Positions 40,897 to 49,355 of a DNA stretch of 55,272 bases are shown here, one piece after another (the stretch's first letter is position 1; every line of letters begins with the position of its first letter). Under the pieces are notes generated by a model. That model was not told the DNA's origin and searched no databases. It saw nothing but the letters and a program-made list of their open reading frames with translations. The stretch is from NCBI RefSeq assembly GCF_003797825.1, contig NZ_RKME01000032.1, positions 1 to 55,272 of the forward strand, read 5' to 3'. A program made the translations under genes and the position numbers. Origin of the DNA: Gordonia sp. OPL2. Its GTDB lineage: Bacteria > Actinomycetota > Actinomycetes > Mycobacteriales > Mycobacteriaceae.

Positions 40897-41459
40897 GCGC
40901 TCTGCCGCCGAGTTGCGCGGCGGTGAGCGAGTTCGTCGACGACCTCGACCGGTTGGGTGTCGTCGACGACGGTCTCGGCGGGCAGAGTGGCGACGGTGCC
41001 GGCCAGATCAGCCACGGTGTGCCCGACAGCGATCGCGAAGACCCCTTGCCCGCCGCGCAGCAGGTCGATGACCTCGTCGTCGGAGGTGGCTTCGTAGACG
41101 GTGGTGCCGTCGCTGATCAGGGTGGTGCGCGCCAGATCGGTGGTGCCACGCTCGGCCAAAAACTCGATGGCGACGCGGATGTTGCGCAACGAGATACCGG
41201 CATCCAGCAGGCGTTTGACGATCTTCAATGCGAGGATGTCGCGGAAGCTGTACAGGCGTTGCGAACCTGAGCCGGTAGCAGCTTTGACGCTCGGGGTGAC
41301 CAGCTCCGAGCGGGCCCAATAGTCGAGCTGGCGGTAGGTGACCCCGACGATCTCCAACACCGCCGGCACCCGGTAACCGACATCGGTGGTGTCGACGGAG
41401 TGCACCGCGAACACCTCAGGGGCGATCTCGTCGAACGATCCCTGATCAGACGCCATCAT
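40893..41459 (-). CDS. MerR-family regulator of the Rv1828 type
   Basis: About 188 residues from ATG 41459. The helix-turn-helix and wing are clear: YRVPAVLEIVGVTYRQLDYW, then QRLYSFRDILALKIVKRLLD and GISLRNIRVAIEFL. The C-terminal domain (LISDGTTVYEATSDDEVIDL then LLRGGQGVFAIAVG) matches the mycobacterial Rv1828-like regulators rather than drug or metal MerRs. It lies in a chain of overlapping genes (42014 to 40139). Target unknown; plasmid copies of this regulator may control maintenance genes. Confidence 0.87.
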   Translation of the reverse strand: MMASDQGSFDEIAPEVFAVHSVDTTDVGYRVPAVLEIVGVTYRQLDYWARSELVTPSVKAATGSGSQRLYSFRDILALKIVKRLLDAGISLRNIRVAIEFLAERGTTDLARTTLISDGTTVYEATSDDEVIDLLRGGQGVFAIAVGHTVADLAGTVATLPAETVVDDTQPVEVVDELAHRRATRRQSA

Positions 41460-41748
41460 CACGAACCCCGGGGACGGCGGCGTTGAATTCTGAGTGTGTT
41501 TGGCCGCTCTCATCAACGACTTGGCCCCACAGGACACCGCGCGGCAGTTGCGTCTTCTCGCCGACCCGCGTTTCCAACTCGTCGAGGTACTTCGTGGGGG
41601 TCAAACGTAGCCCCCAAGTGTCGAGGTAGTGCACGAAGTTCGCCGCTGTCTCGATCGCGGCGGCGTCGGAGTAACCGAGCTTGTCCTCGAAAAACAGCTC
41701 CGGGATGCCCTCGGGATCAGATCGATCACCCGCGTCACGTGTCGTCAT
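41446..41748 (-). CDS. Hypothetical protein coupled to the MerR regulator
   Basis: 100 residues. It overlaps the upstream gene by 4 bases and the MerR start by about 14, so it is part of a tight operon. Predicted mostly helical: AAAIETAANFVHYLDTWGLR, then TPTKYLDELETRVGEKTQLP. No family recognised and no membrane segment. Confidence 0.6.
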   Translation of the reverse strand: MTTRDAGDRSDPEGIPELFFEDKLGYSDAAAIETAANFVHYLDTWGLRLTPTKYLDELETRVGEKTQLPRGVLWGQVVDESGQTHSEFNAAVPGVRDDGV

Positions 41749-42014
41749 AGGTGCGAATCTACCCGCCGCCCCTCGGACTCGACGTCCTCGCTTAAGCGTC
41801 GGAAACGGGCTGCCATCTCGGGATCGCGGGCGGTCAGGGCGCGGTCGAAGGTGGACGGGTCGGCGCCGACGGTCAGGTTCGAACCGGTTGTAGCGTGAAA
41901 GACACTCTTGAGTGTGCTCGACTCCCCGATCGCCAGGGCGTAGCCGCGACCGCGTTCGACGCGGTCGACCAGCTCAATGAGTGTGTCGAGGGTGATTCGG
42001 CGTTTGTCGGTCAT
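41745..42014 (-). CDS. Small hypothetical protein, first of the overlapping set
   Basis: 89 residues. It begins MTDKRRITLDTLIELVDRVE and contains GESSTLKSVFHATTGSNLTV; helical and charged, perhaps DNA-binding. It lies 21 bases after the Tpg-like gene. A diverged partial copy of its middle is found at about 40215-40290, suggesting local duplication and decay. Function unknown. Confidence 0.6.
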   Translation of the reverse strand: MTDKRRITLDTLIELVDRVERGRGYALAIGESSTLKSVFHATTGSNLTVGADPSTFDRALTARDPEMAARFRRLSEDVESEGRRVDSHL

Positions 42015-42035
42015 CGTCGGTCCTGTGGGGGGTTG

Positions 42036-42815
42036 TCATTGCCAGTCGATGTGGAAGTCGGTGATGGCGTCAAAGTGGAAGCCGGTGTCGTCGTCGAAGG
42101 CGTCGAAGGCGGCGAAGTTGACCGAGGCGTGTTCTTCGAGGATGGCGGTGGCGCGGGCGTGATCGTTGCGGGCCAATGCATCGCCCAATGCCCGGCGTTG
42201 TTCGGGGTCCATCTGGGTGTGGTCGAGGCCTTGGGGTCCGCCGAACTCAAAGGTCTTGGACATGCGGTAGTCGTAGTTGCCGCCGTCGGTGCGGGCATGT
42301 ACGTCGGCGGTGAACGAGATGACGGGCCGCATCTGGGCGGTGTCGATTCCGCTGTCGCGTAACCGTTGTGCCGCTTGGGCATCGACGAGACGGCCTTGGG
42401 CGTCGGGTCGCAGGCTCTGGGTGCGGCCGGCCTGCCAGTCATAGACCGCGCTCGGTGAACGGCCGAGTTGGGTGGCCGCGCCGTCCACCCCGCCGAGGCG
42501 GGTGATCTCCGCACGGCGGGCCACCAGATCAGCAACCCGGTCATCGGGAATCCGATTGTGCTGCTTCCACCGCCGGAACGTGCGGGGCGAGGGCGGGGTG
42601 CGGCCAGCATCAACGGCGGCTTTGCGCACACCCTGATAACCAATGGTAGCGAGGTGGTTTCGCGAGGTCGGCTCCCCCACCAGACCGGTATCGGCCTGAG
42701 CGAGGTCACGGGCGGTACCCGAGGCCACCGACACCCGCCGAGCACCGGTGGCCACGCTGGTCGCAACTGGCTCCTCGTCGCGGCGGGTACGGCGGCGTGC
42801 CCGGAACTGCGCCAT
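42036..42815 (-). CDS. Helix-turn-helix protein, Tpg-like (possible telomere protein)
   Basis: About 259 residues from ATG 42815, which overlaps the stop of the upstream gene (TGATG). A basic N-terminus (MAQFRARRRTRRDEEPVATS) is followed by two helix-turn-helix-like segments: GYQGVRKAAVDAGRTPPSPR and GGVDGAATQLGRSPSAVYDW. The C-terminal part (RPVISFTADV...YDYRMSKTFEF) has the strand pattern I associate with terminal proteins (Tpg) of actinobacterial linear replicons. Order and coupling with the Tap-like gene match tap-tpg. Similarity is judged by eye; a plain plasmid DNA-binding protein is the alternative. Confidence 0.45.
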   Translation of the reverse strand: MAQFRARRRTRRDEEPVATSVATGARRVSVASGTARDLAQADTGLVGEPTSRNHLATIGYQGVRKAAVDAGRTPPSPRTFRRWKQHNRIPDDRVADLVARRAEITRLGGVDGAATQLGRSPSAVYDWQAGRTQSLRPDAQGRLVDAQAAQRLRDSGIDTAQMRPVISFTADVHARTDGGNYDYRMSKTFEFGGPQGLDHTQMDPEQRRALGDALARNDHARATAILEEHASVNFAAFDAFDDDTGFHFDAITDFHIDWQ

Positions 42816-44506
42816 CAGCCCGCCACGCCTTCGGGTGTTTCGCTGGCAGCATCCTTCGGATCGGCGTCGTCGTCGTTGTCGGGGGTCAATCCTGCTGTGG
42901 TGTAGGCGTTGTTGACCGCGCGACGCACTTCCCCCGGTGTGGCGGCCGACAACAACTCGAGCAGTACCTGATCGTCGTCGAGTGCTCGCTGCTTCTCGAC
43001 GACGAACTTGCCCAGATAGGGCAGGCCATCGGCCAAGGCGACACCGTTCGGGACGAGGTAGGTCCAGGCGTCGGTGAGGCCCTTGATCGGCCACAGATCA
43101 TGCTCGGTGGCGATCTTCATCGCCTTCACCCGCGAACGGTGTCGGGCGTGGGCCTTGATCGCGGCCGCCCAGATCGGTTGATAGTGATGGCGCAGATTGC
43201 TATCCCAGTTCTGATCGCCGGCAATCCGCCCCAGATAGCCCTTGTAGATGTCCGAGACAAGAGATTTGAGGATCGGATCGTCGGCCTCGACCGCCGTCTT
43301 GCGGGCGGCGGCCAGGATCTCTTTCCACCGCTTCAAAACCACCCCTTGCTGTGTGGTGGTCCAGGCTTCGGCGATCGCGAGGTCGGCCAGATCCAGACCC
43401 GCTCCCCCATCCGTGATCGGCGCGCACAAGCTCTTGACGGTCTCTGTGGTGACCCACAGGGTCACCGGCCGATCGGGACGCATGTGCGGATGCGGCAACG
43501 GCAACCGTTCCGGCAGGGCGAGGGTGTCGGCGGCCGGCAGCGTCACCTGCCACACCCCGAACGGGAGTTTGTCGCTGGCATGAGCCAGCTCCTCGGCGTC
43601 GCTGGCGTGGTGGACGACCTCGCCGTAGCCGAGGTCGATCATGCCCGCACTCGCCAGATACGACGCCCGCTGATCGATCGTGACCAGGGCGTCGGCGTGT
43701 TCGATCTCATCGGTTTCGATCCACTGGCGCGCCCACACCAGAAACGGCTCCAGATCCTCGTGATCAGCACCATCCAGAGCGGGAACCGCCACCGGGGCCT
43801 CCACGACGATGCCCTTGCCTGTCTTGCGGCGATCCCGAAAGATCTGATCGAGCACCACCGCCCCGGTACGCGCCGAGGTAATCCCCGGCAGCACGCCAAT
43901 GTGCTCGACATGCCAGGACAGGCGGCGCGCCAGCTCGCGGGCGGTGTCCATCTCGTCATCGAACTCGATGAGCGTGCCGGCCTTCTCCGAGCCGAGAATG
44001 CCCAGCCGGTCATGGCCACTGCGGCGGGTTTCCATCGCCCACGGCTCCAAGATCACATCCACCATGAACTTGCGGCGTCCGGTGACATACGACAGATGCA
44101 ACCGATGCCCGATCTCCGGACCCGGCTGATACAAGTGCCACCCATCCTCCTTGTCCGGAGCAAGGTACGGCCCCAGGAGCGATCGTGTGGCGCCATCGAG
44201 CCTGGCGATCAGATCAGTGCGCATCCGGCCCTGCCGCAACTCCTCAGTGCTGTAATCGCTCTCATCACCTGGGTCGACATCATCAGGGCCCCATCCCAAC
44301 GCCACACAGGCGGCATCGAGCACCCACACTTGCGCCGGCAGCCCCGCTGGCGCCAACGGACGCTGCCGCTGCCGCCACTCCAGCACCTTCATGAGCTTGT
44401 CGACCGAATCGACTGGCTTATCCACCAACACAAAACCCGATGGAGACAACACCTTTGCCGACGTGACAATCATGGCGTGATCATCAGCGGTGGCGTGCTT
44501 GGGCAT
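42815..44506 (-). CDS. Large plasmid protein, Tap-like (telomere-associated) candidate
   Basis: 563 residues. No ATPase or polymerase motif stands out. The central segment DALVTIDQRASYLASAGMID, then LGYGEVVHH, resembles the conserved core of Tap, the protein that brings Tpg to telomeres of linear actinobacterial replicons. Other landmarks are WVLDAACVALGWGPDD near the start and MKIATEHDLWPIKGLTDAWT near the end. The acidic C-terminal tail is rich in Asp. It lies upstream of, and coupled to, the Tpg-like gene and downstream of parAB. A replication-initiation role is the alternative. Confidence 0.42.
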   Translation of the reverse strand: MPKHATADDHAMIVTSAKVLSPSGFVLVDKPVDSVDKLMKVLEWRQRQRPLAPAGLPAQVWVLDAACVALGWGPDDVDPGDESDYSTEELRQGRMRTDLIARLDGATRSLLGPYLAPDKEDGWHLYQPGPEIGHRLHLSYVTGRRKFMVDVILEPWAMETRRSGHDRLGILGSEKAGTLIEFDDEMDTARELARRLSWHVEHIGVLPGITSARTGAVVLDQIFRDRRKTGKGIVVEAPVAVPALDGADHEDLEPFLVWARQWIETDEIEHADALVTIDQRASYLASAGMIDLGYGEVVHHASDAEELAHASDKLPFGVWQVTLPAADTLALPERLPLPHPHMRPDRPVTLWVTTETVKSLCAPITDGGAGLDLADLAIAEAWTTTQQGVVLKRWKEILAAARKTAVEADDPILKSLVSDIYKGYLGRIAGDQNWDSNLRHHYQPIWAAAIKAHARHRSRVKAMKIATEHDLWPIKGLTDAWTYLVPNGVALADGLPYLGKFVVEKQRALDDDQVLLELLSAATPGEVRRAVNNAYTTAGLTPDNDDDADPKDAASETPEGVAG

Positions 44507-44545
44507 GTCAGCTGGACTCTCTCGGGTCGTTGGGTAATAGGATCG

Positions 44546-44598
44546 CGCTAGTTATGCACGCACTACTATCTCAGCTAGCACTGCTAGCTTAACTAGCT
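44546..44598. repeat. CTAG/GCTAG repeat cluster between the Tap-like gene and the partition gene
   Basis: Within about 50 bases GCTAG, CTAGC or ACTAG occur at least five times, mostly in the AGCTAGCACTGCTAGCTTAA-type run near 44573. The same word fills the region upstream of parA. This is a likely second centromere-like or operator site. Confidence 0.65.
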
Positions 44599-44979
44599 AT
44601 CCTGTGGGTCGAGGTCGTAGCGCTCGATGAACTCGTTCAGCGCAGCGTCAGTAAGAGCTTGCTTGCTCCACGATCGCGGGAGATTGTCGAGCACCCGGTG
44701 TACTCGGTCCTCGGTACTAGGGCGGACTCGTACATTCATGACTTGTGAGTACTTCTCTGCCCCTTCATAGAGCGTCGGCACCGCATCGCTGACGCTTCTG
44801 CGTTTTGTCGGCTTCACAGACTTGGGCGGTGCGCCCAAGGTTTCCTGCGCGACTCCTGTCGTGCTCGCCGGCGGCCCTGGAGTCGCTGCGCTGGCGGGTA
44901 CTGAGTCACGCGCGGGTAGGTCAGCTGCTGGGTGCTGAGGCGGACGTTTGACGGCTGGTTGGCGATCGACCTTGCTCAT
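44593..44979 (-). CDS. parB: Partition partner protein, ribbon-helix-helix type (ParB-like)
   Basis: 128 residues. A disordered Pro/Ala-rich N-terminal half leads to a C-terminal ribbon-helix-helix-like domain (VMNVRVRPSTEDRVHRVLDN, then WSKQALTDAALNEFIERY). This small-ParB layout goes with Walker-type ParA on type Ib plasmids, where it binds centromere repeats and represses the operon. Its start overlaps the parA stop by 4 bases. The CTAG-rich repeats on both sides are its probable sites. Confidence 0.72.
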   Translation of the reverse strand: MSKVDRQPAVKRPPQHPAADLPARDSVPASAATPGPPASTTGVAQETLGAPPKSVKPTKRRSVSDAVPTLYEGAEKYSQVMNVRVRPSTEDRVHRVLDNLPRSWSKQALTDAALNEFIERYDLDPQDS

Positions 44980-45773
44980 TTGGTGGCCTCCTGGATTTCG
45001 TCGAGCAGGTCGCTGTAGGCAACCTGCAGTGTTAGGGATTTGCCCCCTTTGAACTGGTGAATTGGCATCGCCATGCTGTGGGCGTCCTGCCGGGCCGCCA
45101 GTTCAGGGATCACGGTCGACGCCACGAGTGGCCCATAGGCTGCCCGGAGCTCGTCTTCACGAAAGTTCTGCTCGCCGTTGTTCTTGCGCTTGCTGATGAC
45201 GATTCGATGAAATTGCAGATCCGGATTCGGGCGCCGCCGAACGTTCTGGAAGGTCTCTTCGAGTCTTGTGACTCCGTTTACGCCGTCCTTGGTCGCTTCG
45301 GTAACTGCGACGAGACCGTCAGCAGCGCACAGAACCGCGAACAGCAGCTTGCCGAGTGAGGGTGGGCAGTCAAAGAGGACCAGTTGGTAGTTCGACAGAT
45401 CAACACCCTCGAACGCGATGTCGAGTCGGAAGATCAGATCGTTCGCACCATCGGACTCGATGTTCGCGAGATATTCATTGGCTGGGATGAGATCGACATG
45501 CTCCCACGGCGTGGCCACGATCGCGTCAACCGCGGTACCCGTCGCTGTGGTGCTCATCAGGTTGTAGGTAGTCAACATCTCAGGGTCCTCTGCGACGTCC
45601 ACGCCGAGACCGGTCGTCGCATTACCCTGCGGGTCCATATCCACTACCAGCACATCCAGTTCTTTGGCGGCGGCTGCGGACGCCAAACCCAAGACCGTGG
45701 CTGTCTTTCCGACTCCGCCCTTCTGATTCGCAATCGCGTACTTTCTGGGCTGCCCGTTGCCGGCGCCGACCAT
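44976..45773 (-). CDS. parA: Plasmid partition ATPase ParA
   Basis: 265 residues from ATG 45773, chosen for its GAAGGGGA ribosome site; the frame is open much further upstream across the repeats. The deviant Walker A is KGGVGKTATVLGLA, Walker A' VLVVDMDPQGNATTGLG and Walker B YQLVLFDCPPSLGKLL, all ParA/Soj hallmarks. No N-terminal helix-turn-helix domain is required at this length, so repression would be by the small partner. It moves plasmid copies before division. Confidence 0.95.
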   Translation of the reverse strand: MVGAGNGQPRKYAIANQKGGVGKTATVLGLASAAAAKELDVLVVDMDPQGNATTGLGVDVAEDPEMLTTYNLMSTTATGTAVDAIVATPWEHVDLIPANEYLANIESDGANDLIFRLDIAFEGVDLSNYQLVLFDCPPSLGKLLFAVLCAADGLVAVTEATKDGVNGVTRLEETFQNVRRRPNPDLQFHRIVISKRKNNGEQNFREDELRAAYGPLVASTVIPELAARQDAHSMAMPIHQFKGGKSLTLQVAYSDLLDEIQEATK

Positions 45774-45837
45774 GGATTCCCCTTCTCGCCCCTTGAGCAG
45801 ATGGTCTGCTCCCATACCGGTGAGTGTCATGGTTGCA

Positions 45838-46161
45838 ATGCTAGCAGTCCTAGCTAGCATTGCAACCATGCTCGTGCTACATGAGTCAGCTGTACTAGCA
45901 TAGTTAGCTAAGCAAGCGGAACAAGCTAGGTGTGCATGCGTAGGTAACAAACCTAGGCGTGCAACAGTAGCTCTCCTTACCGACATAGCATGTGTAGCTA
46001 CGTTTGCCATCCTAGTTTCTGTAGCTAGGCTACGATGTCTAGCGCGCTCTGCCACGCTAGACACCCTCACCGCCATAGCTTTCGTAGCTACATTCGTCAA
46101 CCTAGTTTCCGTAGCTAGGCAATGATGATTAGCGTGCTCTGCCACGCTAGACACCCCTGAC
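45838..46161. repeat. Centromere-like TAGC/CTAG repeat array upstream of parA
   Basis: More than a dozen copies of TAGCTA, GCTAG or CCTAG lie in about 320 bases, several as palindromes (GCTAGC, AGCTAGC). Two 90-base tandem copies stand out (about 45984-46073 and 46074-46161), each with CATAGC..GTAGCTAC, CCTAGTTTC.GTAGCTAGGC and CACGCTAGACACC. The position before parA suits a parS/parC site. The four-base CTAG is normally scarce in bacteria, so the density is striking. Confidence 0.85.
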
Positions 46162-46726
46162 CAGACCTCTATATCGCGCTGAGCTGCGTGTTCCTCATGC
46201 CGACGCGGATGTGAATGTTGTGCTCGATGATGAAGTCGCCGCATTTTCGTCGGCTGGCGGAGGGGCAATATTCGCCAGTGCAATATAGGTCATTGGCGTC
46301 AGCCTAATTACTCGATGATACCTCGTATTTGATTGCTGTGCAATATATTTCGCACATTGTTTGTCGATTTATGCTCAGCCGCAACGCTGTTCGATCGGGG
46401 TCAGAAACGCATTTCTTCGGCGTCCGGTCGGGCGTGGCCTTTCCTGTTACTTGGCCGCTTGTGCGCGCTGGCCGGATGCGCCAGGAGCGGAGAGCGGCCC
46501 AGTGCCGCGATGGGAGCGCAGCGCGTGGCAGCGGGTCGGTCGGAGCCTCTTGCCGCGCAGGTCGGGGCGTAGAACAATCGGCGGGTCAGGAACGGCGTTC
46601 TTCGTGACTGCCGCGGCCGTTGCCACGCCTCGGGCGGGAGGTGGCTGCCGCGCGAGGGCGTCAGCGCGGTTGGCGTTCAGCCGATGTTCATTTGTTCGGT
46701 AGTTTGAGGTCTGTCAATATAGACGT
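46162..46726. other. AT-richer non-coding region beside the partition locus
   Basis: No gene is supported. The first part is AT-rich and has GTGCAATATA at 46278-46287 and 46338-46347 plus GCAATATTC near 46264, so it may belong to a replication origin or the parA promoter. The later part (about 46390-46700) is GC-rich with only shadow frames. Confidence 0.45.
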
Positions 46727-47107
46727 ATGTCGAAGCAGAACGAGTTGCCTGTTGTGGCAGGCGAGGCGTGTTGTACGCCGTTGGTGCAGGAACCGCTTAG
46801 TGCCGATGCGACAGTGGAGCTTGCGCGCATGTTCAAGGCGATGGGCGACCCGGTGCGGCTGCGGTTGCTGAGCTTGGTGGCCAGCCATGCCGGCGGGGAG
46901 GCCTGCGTGTGTGACATCTCGGAATCTTTCGATCTGTCCCAACCCACCATCTCCCACCATCTCAAGGTGTTGCGGCAGGCGGGTTTGCTCGACTGCGAGC
47001 GCCGGGGAACGTGGGTGTATTACTGGGTAATTCCTGCTGCGTTGCAGCAGCTTTCATCGATTCTGAGTTCAGCGGATCCCACCGCAGATACGTTGGTGAC
47101 TGCGTGA
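46727..47107 (+). CDS. arsR: ArsR-family repressor of the arsenic operon
   Basis: 126 residues. Winged helix with DISESFDLSQPTISHHLKVL as recognition element; the DNA-binding helix is flanked by EACVCDI, the C-x-C metalloid motif, and an N-terminal Cys-Cys pair (GEACCTPL) that may add a ligand. As(III) or Sb(III) binding releases it from DNA. A short GTCT/AGAC dyad lies at 46709-46724 just before the start. Its stop overlaps the acr3 start (GTGA). Confidence 0.93.
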   Translation: MSKQNELPVVAGEACCTPLVQEPLSADATVELARMFKAMGDPVRLRLLSLVASHAGGEACVCDISESFDLSQPTISHHLKVLRQAGLLDCERRGTWVYYWVIPAALQQLSSILSSADPTADTLVTA

Positions 47108-48213
47108 GTACCGCTACGAACACGCCGGAGCATCCCGCGGTCGTCGGCAAGCTCTCCACCCTCGACCGGTTCTTGCCGGTGTGGATCGGGGTGGCGATGG
47201 TCGCCGGGTTGCTCCTGGGTCGGTTGATCCCAGGCCTGAACGATGCGCTCTCGGCCATTTCGGTCGATGGTGTCTCGCTGCCCATCGCGATCGGCTTGCT
47301 GATCATGATGTATCCGGTACTGGCGAAGGTTCGCTACGACCGCCTCGACACGGTGACCGGGGACAAGCGCCTGCTCATCGGGTCGCTGGTTCTGAACTGG
47401 GTTGTCGGCCCGGCGTTGATGTTCGCGCTGGCCTGGATTTTTCTGGCCGACCTGCCCGAGTACCGCACCGGGTTGATCATCGTCGGGTTGGCGCGGTGCA
47501 TCGCGATGGTCATCATCTGGAATGACCTGGCGTGCGGTGATCGTGAAGCGGCGGCCGTGTTGGTGGCGATCAATTCGGTGTTCCAGGTCGTGATGTTCGC
47601 GGTCCTGGGCTGGTTCTATCTCTCGGTGCTGCCGGGTTGGCTGGGTCTGGAACAGACAACGATCGACGCCTCGCCGTGGCAGATCGCCAAATCGGTGCTG
47701 ATCTTCCTGGGTATCCCGCTGGTCGCCGGGTTCCTGTCCCGGTATTTGGGGGAGCGGAGCAAGGGACGTGACTGGTACGAATCGCAGTTCATTCCCAGGA
47801 TCAGTCCGTGGGCGTTGTACGGGTTGCTGTTCACCATCGTGATTCTCTTTGCCCTGCAAGGTGATCAGATCACGTCGCGACCCCTCAACGTGGTCCGGAT
47901 CGCGGTCCCGTTGCTGGTGTACTTCGCAGTGATGTGGGGCGGCGGGTACGCGTTCGGCGCTGTCATGAAGCTCGGGTATGAACGCACCACCACGCTGGCG
48001 TTCACCGCCGCAGGCAACAACTTCGAACTGGCCATCGCAGTCGCGATCGCGACGTATGGGGCCACCTCGGGCCAGGCCCTGGCCGGGGTGGTGGGACCGC
48101 TGATCGAGGTGCCGGTCCTCGTGGGATTGGTCTACGTCTCGCTGGCGTTGCGTAAACGCTTCACCGCCCCGCAGTCGACCGCTCAGCCGAGTCCGGTCAC
48201 GGAGGCACAGTGA
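47104..48213 (+). CDS. acr3: ACR3-type arsenite efflux permease
   Basis: 369 residues from GTG 47104, overlapping the arsR stop by 4 bases. About ten transmembrane helices. ACR3 family hallmarks: MMYPVLAKVRYDRL, GLARCIAMVIIWNDLACGDR with the essential Cys, GLLFTIVILFALQGDQI and FTAAGNNFELAIAVAIAT. It exports As(OH)3 driven by the membrane potential. Its stop overlaps the start of the first arsC gene, giving a coupled operon. Confidence 0.96.
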   Translation: MSTATNTPEHPAVVGKLSTLDRFLPVWIGVAMVAGLLLGRLIPGLNDALSAISVDGVSLPIAIGLLIMMYPVLAKVRYDRLDTVTGDKRLLIGSLVLNWVVGPALMFALAWIFLADLPEYRTGLIIVGLARCIAMVIIWNDLACGDREAAAVLVAINSVFQVVMFAVLGWFYLSVLPGWLGLEQTTIDASPWQIAKSVLIFLGIPLVAGFLSRYLGERSKGRDWYESQFIPRISPWALYGLLFTIVILFALQGDQITSRPLNVVRIAVPLLVYFAVMWGGGYAFGAVMKLGYERTTTLAFTAAGNNFELAIAVAIATYGATSGQALAGVVGPLIEVPVLVGLVYVSLALRKRFTAPQSTAQPSPVTEAQ

Positions 48214-48896
48214 TGGACGACTCGACCCTGGATCAACGCCTGGCGGCAGGAGAGCATCGCGCACAGCCCGAACTGCTCATGCCCCACGTCGTGCTTGGTC
48301 GTATTGCCGCGGACTTGGCCGCGAAGTACGAGGGCGTGGTGTCGCGGCAGACGGTGGAGCGCTGCGTCTTTGAGTCGTATGCGGCGCTGCGCCGCACCTC
48401 GCGAGTACAGGCGCATCTCACCTCGTTGGCGAGCCGGTTCGCTGCCGACCGGTTGCGCGCACTGGCGCAATCCGACGGGGCGATCGCCAAAGATGCGCCC
48501 GAGGTGTTGTTCGTGTGTGTGCACAATGCCGGCCGGTCGCAGATGGCCGCAGGTCTGTTGACCCACCGGGCCGGTGGCCGCGTCCATGTCCGATCGGCGG
48601 GCTCCGCGCCGGTCCATTCGATCAACCCCACCGTGGTCGAGGCGATGACCGAGATCGGGATCGACCTGGGCAACGACTTCCCCAAACCGCTGACCGACGA
48701 TGTCGTCGCCGCCGCCGATGTCGTGGTGTCGATGGGTTGCGGTGATGCGTGCCCCATCTATCCAGGCAAGCGGTACCTCGACTGGACAGTCACCGATCCC
48801 GAAGACCTCCCGTTAGACCGAGTGCGCGCAATCCGCGATGACCTCGACACCCGCGTTCAACGGTTGCTCGACGAACTCGCCCCGCACCCCGCATAA
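48213..48896 (+). CDS. arsC: Arsenate reductase with N-terminal helical domain
   Basis: 227 residues from ATG 48213 (GGAGG 7 bases before). The N-terminal about 90 residues form the three-helix DUF found fused to actinobacterial ArsC (VERCVFESYAALRRTSRVQA, SRFAADRLRALA). The LMW-phosphatase-like domain has Cys102 in CVHNAGRSQ and the Cys176/Cys180 pair in GCGDAC, consistent with a thiol-dependent reductase. It converts arsenate to arsenite for ACR3. In this lineage the thiol is usually mycothiol. Confidence 0.94.
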   Translation: MDDSTLDQRLAAGEHRAQPELLMPHVVLGRIAADLAAKYEGVVSRQTVERCVFESYAALRRTSRVQAHLTSLASRFAADRLRALAQSDGAIAKDAPEVLFVCVHNAGRSQMAAGLLTHRAGGRVHVRSAGSAPVHSINPTVVEAMTEIGIDLGNDFPKPLTDDVVAAADVVVSMGCGDACPIYPGKRYLDWTVTDPEDLPLDRVRAIRDDLDTRVQRLLDELAPHPA

Positions 48897-48926
48897 CCCC
48901 TTCACACCGAAAAGGAAGCTGCTCCC

Positions 48927-49355
48927 ATGTCTGCACAGACACCGAGTGTGTTGTTTGTCTGCGTCCACAACGCCGGCCGGTCTCAGATGGCTGCCGGGTT
49001 CTTGACCGCCCTGGGCGGCGGTCGGGTCGAGGTTCGTTCCGCGGGGTCGGCCCCCGCCGACGCCATCAATTCCGCCGCTGTGGAGGCAATGGCCGAGGTC
49101 GGTATCGACATCTCCGACCAATCACCGAAGATCCTCACCCCCGACACCGTCGAATCCTCCGACGTGGTCATCACCATGGGCTGCGGCGACGCTTGCCCGG
49201 TCTTTCCCGGTGTCAGCTACCGCGACTGGACCCTGGACGACCCTGCCGGCAAAGGCATCGATACCGTCCGCCCGATTCGCGATCAGATTCGTTCGCTCGT
49301 GGTCGACTTGCTGGCCGAGATCGCGCCTGCCGACGACACCTCGAGCGTGCGATGA
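48927..49355 (+). CDS. arsC: Arsenate reductase, single-domain
   Basis: 142 residues. Catalytic Cys12 in CVHNAGRSQ, Cys86 and Cys90 in GCGDACPVFP, and DWTLDDP; the same residues as the larger ArsC without the helical extension. Preceded by AAAGGAAGCT. With two complete reductases in one operon, they may differ in thiol partner. Its stop overlaps the third phosphatase-like gene (ATGA). Confidence 0.94.
   Translation: MSAQTPSVLFVCVHNAGRSQMAAGFLTALGGGRVEVRSAGSAPADAINSAAVEAMAEVGIDISDQSPKILTPDTVESSDVVITMGCGDACPVFPGVSYRDWTLDDPAGKGIDTVRPIRDQIRSLVVDLLAEIAPADDTSSVR

Noticed and set aside
42797..44551. Plus-strand 584-codon frame
   Set aside because: Shadow of the minus-strand Tap-like gene; the minus frame is coupled to its neighbours and has coherent protein composition.
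45774..46283. Extended N-terminus of ParA through the CTAG repeats
   Set aside because: Translation of the tandem repeats gives a repetitive His/Arg-rich peptide; the ATG at 45773 has a good ribosome site and directly precedes the ParA fold.
47020..48264. Minus-strand 414-codon frame opposite acr3
   Set aside because: Low-complexity Arg/His/Gln-rich translation; ACR3 motifs and transmembrane helices are on the plus strand.
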